NCBI GenBank assembly: GCA_016617855.1
Contig: JAECUM010033746.1
Coordinates: 1-64,000 of the forward strand
Source: Megalonaias nervosa
Taxonomy: Eukaryota > Mollusca > Bivalvia > Unionida > Unionidae
Length of the DNA stretch: 64,000 bases
Direction of reading: 5' to 3'
The translations under genes were made by a program, and so were the position numbers. This document shows positions 57,709 to 64,000 of the stretch, piece by piece. The notes under the pieces were generated by a model that saw only the letters and a list, made by a program, of their open reading frames with translations, did no database searches and had not been told where the DNA came from. Each line of letters begins with the position of its first letter. Within the stretch, counting starts at the first letter, position 1.

Positions 57709-58230
57709 AAACCCTTGCTATCACACGTACCTGGTGCCTGCACAGAGATCGGAACCAGCAGTTTAGAATGTGCCCAACTTCCGCTTTAGGCCGGTTGCGG
57801 ATTCTGACAAAAACTTTACTTGACTCTTTTAGATTCCCAGCTGTGTTATGTAATGTATAATCGTTTCTGGTATCGCGCTTAAATAAAATCTATGTGTCCA
57901 TAATGTATTAGCTATAAAATGTGCATTTGAAAATCTCGCAGACGGAATTATAAATTTGTTCGAGCTAATGGAATTTGGCAAGCTGCAATGTGTGTGAAGA
58001 GACGGTGGTCTAATGGTAAAACTATTTCATTTGTTTGTTCTGTTTTATATGTGTTACTTGTTTGTCAGATATATTGTTAAACAGATAAAGTGTGTTATTA
58101 GATGAAGCTAGAATGCATATTTTTATTTAATGAATGTGTATTAATTTAATGATCGCAATTATTCACAGATTGATTGATTATTCGATTGATTAGCTACCTT
58201 TCATTGCTTGAGAGATTTGTAATTTTAATG
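56803..58230. other. Intergenic DNA with poly-A and (CAA)n tract
   Basis: An A-rich and CAACAACAA tract spans 57,632-57,712. No gene recognised. Confidence 0.65.
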
Positions 58231-58232
58231 CG

Positions 58233-58325
58233 ATGAATGGAAGAATGGAGACTTTTTTGGCTGGTTGGATGCATCGTCTGTGCTTGGTCGAACTGCAAGC
58301 CATTGAATATCTATCACTGTGGTAA
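58233..58325 (+). other. Possible signal-peptide exon of a host gene (weak)
   Basis: An ATG frame reads MEEWRLFWLVGCIVCAWSNC, a short polar start and a hydrophobic core ending in small residues, as in secretory signal peptides. About 85 bases later CACTGTG^GTAAGAAATG fits a splice donor. A following piece at about 58,433-58,575, after TTTTTATACTACAG, reads DDCISALQIHWPGALDILKI. I cannot show that they belong together, nor that either is expressed. Confidence 0.2.
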
Positions 58326-58599
58326 GAAATGTCAGAAATATACGAGAAAAAAGTATTTTTTTAAAAATCCATCAGATATATATAATATAGGATTATATGT
58401 ATATATCCTTTTTTACGTTTTTATACTACAGTGATAGAGTTTCAAAGGTCCGTGGTTACATGCCCGTGTTCAATGATGATTGTATCAGTGCTTTACAGAT
58501 CCACTGGCCTGGTGCCCTGGACATACTCAAGATCAGTTTGGGAATTCTCAGTTTGCAAAAGAATACTAAAGAGGTAGAGAGAAGAACATGATAGGGATT

Positions 58600-60075
58600 G
58601 TAGATGGTTTCATACTCAGTTCATATTGCATTATGTTCTGTGTGGAACCCATTTTTTCAAATGGAAAATACCTCACAAATGACCTATATTAGTTGAAAAT
58701 TAAGAAAATTATAATCAGAATTGATAAATAAAACCCAGATATATCACTAAGTTAATCATCGGATTAATAAATACCAATTAAAGAAGTTTTTTGAAGGGAA
58801 ATTCGTGTTTCAGTTCTACATTCAGTGTAATCATCATAAATGCAGTGCATACCCTCTTGTATCCAAATATGAAAATGCCATTCTTCCATCACAGCTATAT
58901 CTGCAAGCATTTTTGTGAGAACCTAATCAAGTGACGACTGTGTTTTGATATCCAACTTCCAGAAGTATTTGCTGTATTGTTACACTCGCTTAAATGCAGA
59001 GCTGTTTTGTATTAACACATTATGTTGTTTGTATAAAATAAAATAAAGTAGGTGGATTAAAAGAAAAGTTAAAAGCCCTGCAAATTCTGTCTTCGTAGCT
59101 TGCGGTCACAGCTGTGTATCATGTATGCTCATTTCACTTGATGAGTCGAATACTGTTATAAATATTATTATGTAAGTAATATAAAACTATCTTAAATTAA
59201 CCTACTTATTCACAGATGTGATCAAAGATAACAAGGCAACTAAGCAAAATAAGCACAGTGAATAAAATGCTTTTGTTTCATAGATAGGGTTCATTATGGA
59301 GAAGCAAGGTCCAGAGCTTGTAGTGAACTTAATATCCCTTCTTTGGCATTCAGACATTTCCCCAGGGATGAGCAGAAATTTCACTATTGCTTGCAGTGAA
59401 ATCAAAGGTTCAGTATTTTACTAATAGAACAATAGGAATAAAAAAAGTTTTGACGTTGCCTGTTGTTTCAGGAAATGTCTGTTTTTTTAAATAAGGAATC
59501 TTGTTTTGTTGTTAACAACAGCAAAAAGCAGTGATGTATTAGTTTTTTCAAGTGCAAGTGATGGTTGTTGAAACATCTTGGAGTAATGTTGTTAACAATC
59601 TTTGAGAGGTTGGTTGTCTTGAAAATAAAGTTAATTTACACAGACAAGCAAAGAACATAATGAGAAAAGGCTCTTTTTGGTAATTATCCCCAACATGATT
59701 ATAAAATAAGTATTCAGCTGTGAAAATAATGCTGTTACCTCCCTCCTTCCCCCCCCCAGTTTTCTCAATGTCTGGGTGGTGGTGGCAACCCCTTAATTTT
59801 GTTTGAGGTCCTTTGGTAACTGTCAGCTGTGTCTATAATGTGATGTATGCTTCTGGCCCCCATTGTGCATGGGTTATTGAGAGAGAGGTGCAATATGGAT
59901 ATTTACTTTTCAAAGCTACTTTTGACTTAAAAATATATTTAACTTACAATTTAATCATAATATTTGTATACAAGATTTCCTGACTTTTAGGTTCAAACTA
60001 GGATTGGGCTATAAGCTGATAAATATGCCTAGCTTGCCAGGTAAAAAAATTGGCTTTGCAAAGATTGTTTTTATG
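58600..60075. other. Intergenic DNA
   Basis: Nothing recognised; AT-rich with short ORFs. Confidence 0.6.
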
Positions 60076-60077
60076 CA

Positions 60078-60290
60078 TATCACCAATTTCAGTGTGACTA
60101 GGTGATAATTATTAATAACTTACGAGATTTCTTTGACAGGTGTTTGTTTATAAAATGCACTTGTCTGTAATGATTTGTATGTCACCGATTTCAAGGTTAC
60201 TAGGTGGTAATTGTTAGTAATATAACTCATGAGATTTCTTTGACATGTATGTTTGTTTATAAAAAGTACTTATCCCCAATGATTTGCAAT
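60078..60290. repeat. Diverged tandem duplication of about 110 bp
   Basis: Two successive stretches share CACCAATTTCAGTGTGACTA/CACCGATTTCAAGGTTACTA, GGTGATAATT/GGTGGTAATT, GAGATTTCTTTGACA, GTTTGTTTATAAAA and AATGATTTG. Confidence 0.85.
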
Positions 60291-60628
60291 GAAAATCCAG
60301 CACCTACAAGTGGTGTCTATCACCTGTTTACATAATAACTAAAGATACCGATATATACCAGTTGTATGGCAAATAATTGGATTAAAGTAAATGTCCTCAA
60401 ATGTTTTGTAAAAGTCAGCTTGTCAAAGATTGTTTTGATGCATGTTGCTGATTTCAACGTGTCTTGGAGTAAGCCAGTAGAATTGCAGAAATGGTTATTT
60501 TCCCAAGTCATTCCTGCATTTAAAACTATGTAAACTCCACACAGTTATCCATAGTTCCTCTTGGCTCATTGTTCTTATTTTAGTTCATCATGTTCAGAAG
60601 TACACTCCCCAAGAGAAAGTTGGGAGGG

Positions 60629-61020
60629 TATTTTCAAATGGTGTGTGTGTGTGTGTGTGTGTGTGATTTAGATTTTTAACATAACTTTAACAATTTTCCA
60701 GTCATATCACTACGATGTCTGCAGTGTGGCAGTTTAAAGTGATGTCTAGCACTGGAGCATCATGCTGCAGATGTGTAGCATGATGACCCACCCAGCCACA
60801 TTATCCTGACAGGCTGACCAGTCCTAACACTAACCTGTTAATGCTGAGCGCCAAGCAAGGCAGCTGTTAGTACCATTTTTAGCAAGGCAGCTGGCAGCTG
60901 TTAGTACCATTTTTAGAAGTCTTTGGTATGACTTGGCCGGGGTTCGAACCCACGACCTCCCGCATCCGGGGCGGACACTCTAACCACTAGGCCACCGGAG
61001 CAGTCATATTTTCAAATGGT
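60629..61020 (-). mobile_element. tRNA-derived SINE, family 1, copy B, with 14-bp target duplications
   Basis: The reverse complement starts TGACTGCTCCGGTGGCCTAG, with box A GGCCTAGTGGTTAGAGTG and box B GGTTCGAACCCC, and ends in (AC)n. TATTTTCAAATGGT flanks it at 60,629-60,642 and 61,007-61,020. An internal segment (GTTAGTACCATTTTTAG with AAGGCAGCT) is duplicated relative to copy A. Confidence 0.95.
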
Positions 61021-61248
61021 AAACGTAACTAAGTTATTGACAGTTTTGAAATGAAAAAAAGATTTATATTTATTTAAGAAATAATCAGCATTGTTGTAAA
61101 ATGTAATGTAAAAATAAAACCAGTCTCTGTTTTGTCATTGACGGTTTTAATAGCAATTTTAACGCATTGGCTTTATGATGCTATTGTAACTACCATTCAG
61201 ATGGGTATGCTGAGAATTTTAACAACAGCAACAATAAAAGAAAAATAA

Positions 61249-61322
61249 TAATAATAACAATAATAATAATAATAATAATAGTGATAATAACATTGTTAGT
61301 AGTAGTAGTAGTAGTGGTAGTA
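61249..61322. repeat. (AAT)n and (AGT)n microsatellites
   Basis: AAT units from 61,249 to 61,280, then TAG units from about 61,295 to 61,322. Confidence 0.9.
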
Positions 61323-61399
61323 GAATCTTTCTATGTAAGTTTCATTACCATGACTAGATTTTTAAGTAATTGAGGCATTTCAGTAAATAATCTTTTCAG

Positions 61400-63305
61400 T
61401 CAATTATATGATGGTACAGTGTCTTGGTAGTCTCTCGCGGGCTGAGGAAGACATGTTGTGCAGTCTCATCAACGATGGACGCATATGTGGATCCGGAGTC
61501 CAAATTCCGATGAACACAGGCGGTTGCAGGTGGGGCATGGGACACCGGTACTTGGGGGTGGCTGAGACGCAGCTCTGTGACGTCTCTCACAGGCTGCAGC
61601 AAGATGCTGGCGGTGGTCAGCCTCGAAGGTGGAACTGGCTTTTCTGGTCAGGACTCGCCAGTGACTTCTGTCTGAGGCAGCGAGCTCGAGCTGATGGGGT
61701 TGAAGGTCTGCCCATTTGATGTGCGTCTTGAGGTTGTCTTTGTACCTCTTGTGAGGGCAGCCTTGGTTTCGGTTGCCTTGGACTAGCTCGCCAAAGAACA
61801 TTTGCTTTGGGATTCTGTTTTGATCCATGCGGATGACGTGGCCGGTCCAACGAAGCTGGGCCTGGATCAGTTTGGCTTTGATGTTTGTTGTGTTTGCTCT
61901 ATCAAGGACTTCCTGGTTGGGGATTCGGTCCTGCCATTTGATCCTCATGATGGCTGTCAGGGAGCGCTGGTGGAATTGTTCCAACCGACTGATGTGCCTT
62001 CGGTATACAGTCCACGTTTCACAGCCATACAAGAGAGACGTCAGGACAACTGCATTGTACGCCTTCAACTTTCTTGACAAGCATATATCTTAGCGCTGCA
62101 AGACCTTGGTTTGAAGTCGTCCTAGTGCTTGGCTGGCTTTTTGGATCCTTGCAGTGATCTCTTTGTCCAGGGAGCCATCATTGGATATTGTGCTGCCTAG
62201 GTATTTAAAGCTGTCCACATTCTTCAGCTTCGTGTCGCCGATGGTGATGCAGGGTTGTTAAGGGACAGTGTTTGGGGCGGGCTGGAAGAGGACTTCTGTC
62301 TTTCCTAGGCTAATTACGAGTCCAAACAGATTGGAGGCTTCAGAGAACTTGTCCACAATTGTCTGTAGGTGAATCTCTTAATGGGCCATGAGGGCACAGT
62401 CATCTGCAAAGAGTGCTTCAGTGATGAGTCTTTCAAGCGTCTTGGTTTTAGCAGCTAGGCGTCTGAGATCAAACACTGATCCATCCAGGCGATATCTAAT
62501 GTAGATACCAAGGTCAAGGTCACGGATGGCGTGGAGCAGTACCTGCGTGAAGAAGAGGTTGAAGAGCACCGGAGCGAGTACACAGCCCTGTTTGACACCA
62601 TTAGATATGGGGAATTTCTCAGAGGGTTCACTGTCTGAGAGAATCTCTCCAGTCATGTCATCATGGAAAAGCCGGATGAGGTTGGTAAACTTCTGAGGAT
62701 AACCAAGCTTCTTGAGTATTACCCACAGTGCGTCTCTGTTGACTGTGTCGAATGCCTTCGTCAGGTCCACGAAGATGGCATACAGATTCATGTTCTGCTC
62801 AAGGCATTTCTCTTGGACTTGTCTTACTGCGAAGATCATGTCAGCAGTGCTACGGTCTGGTCGAAAACCACATTGAGACTCAGGTAGGTTATCTTCTGAC
62901 ACTGATGCGATAAGTCTGTTGAGAATCAGGCAAGCAAGTATTTTGCCAGCTATGGAGAGTAGGGAGATGCCTCTATAGTTATTGCAGTCCGCACGTATGC
63001 CTTTATTCTTATAGATGGTTACAATTGATGCGTCGCGGAGGTCATCTGGCATCTCCTCTTCCGTCCAGATGCTGGTTAGCACATCGTGGAATGCCTCTAG
63101 AGTCTGTTCACTGAGAGCCTTGTACACCTCCGCTGGGATGCCATCCTTGCCAGGTGCCCTGCCACAGTTCATTTGTTTAATGGCCATCCTCAACTCCTCT
63201 ATCGTTGGCGGAACATTCAGTTGGTCATGCGTTGGCTGTTGGAGTATTTGTTCAAGAGCAGAATGGCTAACCAATGAGGGCAGGTTTAGGAGCTGGCTAA
63301 AGTAG
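61400..63305 (-). mobile_element. Non-LTR retrotransposon (LINE), 5'-truncated
   Basis: The minus-strand coding block holds the reverse transcriptase and the C-terminal region but no endonuclease domain, so the 5' part was lost on insertion, as is usual for LINEs. The 5' edge is near 63,305 (where LINE-like protein text begins) and the 3' edge near 61,400. I did not find clear target duplications. Confidence 0.88.
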
Positions 63306-63352
63306 TAGTAGTGCCTAAATAAATGCCTAGTAAACTTGTGCCAGACATACAA
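61469..63352 (-). pseudogene. LINE ORF2: reverse transcriptase and C-terminal zinc-finger region (three in-frame stops)
   Basis: The reverse transcriptase motifs run in order on the minus strand: GRAPGKDGIPAEVYK, IVTIYKNKG, NNYRGISLLSIAGKI, QCGFRPDRSTADMIF, YAIFVDLTKAFDTVNR (catalytic Asp), ISNGVKQGCVLAPVLFNLF, and FADDCAL (the YxDD box as FADD). The thumb and tail follow: FKYLGSTI, YGCETWTVYRR, LRWTGHVIRM, and a terminal C-x-x-C...H finger CPTCNRLCSSEFGLRIH. The first ORF stops at 62,376-62,378. Further TAA codons near 62,259 and 62,090 interrupt what is otherwise one frame. It is well preserved compared with other repeats here, so fairly recent. Confidence 0.9.
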
Positions 63353-64000
63353 TGTGTCACTCAGGGTATGTTATGCTTGGTCAGTTTCTTTGACCATAAA
63401 ATAAAAATTGATAAAGGGTGACTCATTATGACATAAGTATAAAATAGATTATTATGGATTAGAACTGCAGAGCATAGTTAATAGTTGTAGCCATAAAATG
63501 TTTGTTTAGCATGCTATAATCAAATTTTGTGGTGACATTTCTCCTATCCTAGTTTGGTAAATTGGAATATCTGTGGCTAGATTGTTGCTATCAGGGATAA
63601 ATTTGTTTTGTTTTCTCCAGCTTTGTGCAAATTATACAGCTCTTTAGATTCACACAAGGATCATAGATGTTCGGCAACTGAATTTAACAATTATGAGATT
63701 GTCAGTCAGAAATAACCATGAAGATGACAAACATTGAAGGTGAGGAGCTTGAATGTGATTTTTGATTGATGTTTGTGCGTTATTGAGTGCTCTGAACCAC
63801 ATTTTATTTGTGTGTGTTTACAGATGATTGTCAATAATATAGGATCACAAACATCTCAGACATTCAATAACTGGCTATTACTTTTAGCCATATTTATAGT
63901 TAGGTCAGTGTCTTGAACGTGGCTGATTGTACTCGGCTGATTGAAAACAGCTGATTGAACACAGCTGATTGTACAGTCATGAAAATAGATCTGTGCATGC
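63306..64000. other. Intergenic DNA to window end
   Basis: No gene recognised. A short phrase (GCTGATTG) repeats four times at 63,920-63,972. Confidence 0.6.

Noticed and set aside
57996..58025. Box A-like GGTGGTCTAATGGTAAAACT suggesting a tRNA-Gly gene
   Set aside because: No box B, no acceptor-stem pairing and no T-arm downstream.

Overview
This looks like nuclear DNA of an invertebrate animal. A mollusc or another lophotrochozoan is my best guess from the repeat types, but the window contains no decisive host gene. It is AT-rich and dominated by mobile DNA. I found no confident host protein-coding gene; one possible signal-peptide exon near 58.2 kb is weak.

Region 1 (1 to about 13.9 kb) is the right-hand part of an integrated Polinton/adintovirus-like element (element 1) that continues off the left edge. 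It carries the N-terminal part of a family-B DNA polymerase, an HNH homing-type nuclease, a phospholipase A2-like + integrase + chromodomain gene, a zinc-ribbon protein, an adenovirus-type cysteine protease, a mu/pX-like basic peptide, a pVI-like protein, a double-jelly-roll major capsid protein, a penton-like minor capsid protein, a coiled-coil protein, a packaging ATPase, a repeat-built fibre with a carbohydrate-binding-like head, an unknown protein and a membrane protein. Most are interrupted, often exactly at homopolymer runs; the penton-like, pVI-like and zinc-ribbon genes look open. A large palindrome closes the region at about 13.75-13.91 kb.

Region 2 (13.9-35.4 kb) is intergenic. It holds diverged LTR-like repeats, remnants of a third and older Polinton (integrase and ATPase pieces between 24.2 and 27.3 kb), two tRNA-derived SINEs of different families, a dead mariner-type transposase and several tandem repeats.

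Region 3 (35,479-47,467) is a second, complete-ended Polinton-like element (element 2, about 12.0 kb). It has about 235-250 bp terminal inverted repeats, which are themselves palindromic, and a 7-bp flanking direct repeat TAGCATT. It belongs to a different lineage: its family-B polymerase is joined to a superfamily-1 helicase. It also has a second PLA2-integrase gene, HNH nucleases, a zinc-ribbon gene, a penton-like gene with a large internal extension, and a packaging ATPase. No major capsid or protease gene was found, and a head-to-head PLA2/ATPase junction suggests an internal deletion. A SINE sits at the 3' end of its ATPase.

Region 4 (47.6-64 kb) has a decayed Ty3/Gypsy LTR retrotransposon on the minus strand (LTRs, tRNA-Pro-like primer site, gag, protease and integrase traces), an inverted duplicated fragment of a Penelope-like GIY-YIG domain, satellites and microsatellites, a second SINE copy with 14-bp duplications, and a 5'-truncated LINE (61.4-63.3 kb).

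In a working element the capsid, protease, ATPase and minor proteins would form a virion, the polymerase (with or without helicase) would copy the DNA and the integrase would insert it. Both copies here appear disabled, unless some of the homopolymer frame breaks are assembly errors.
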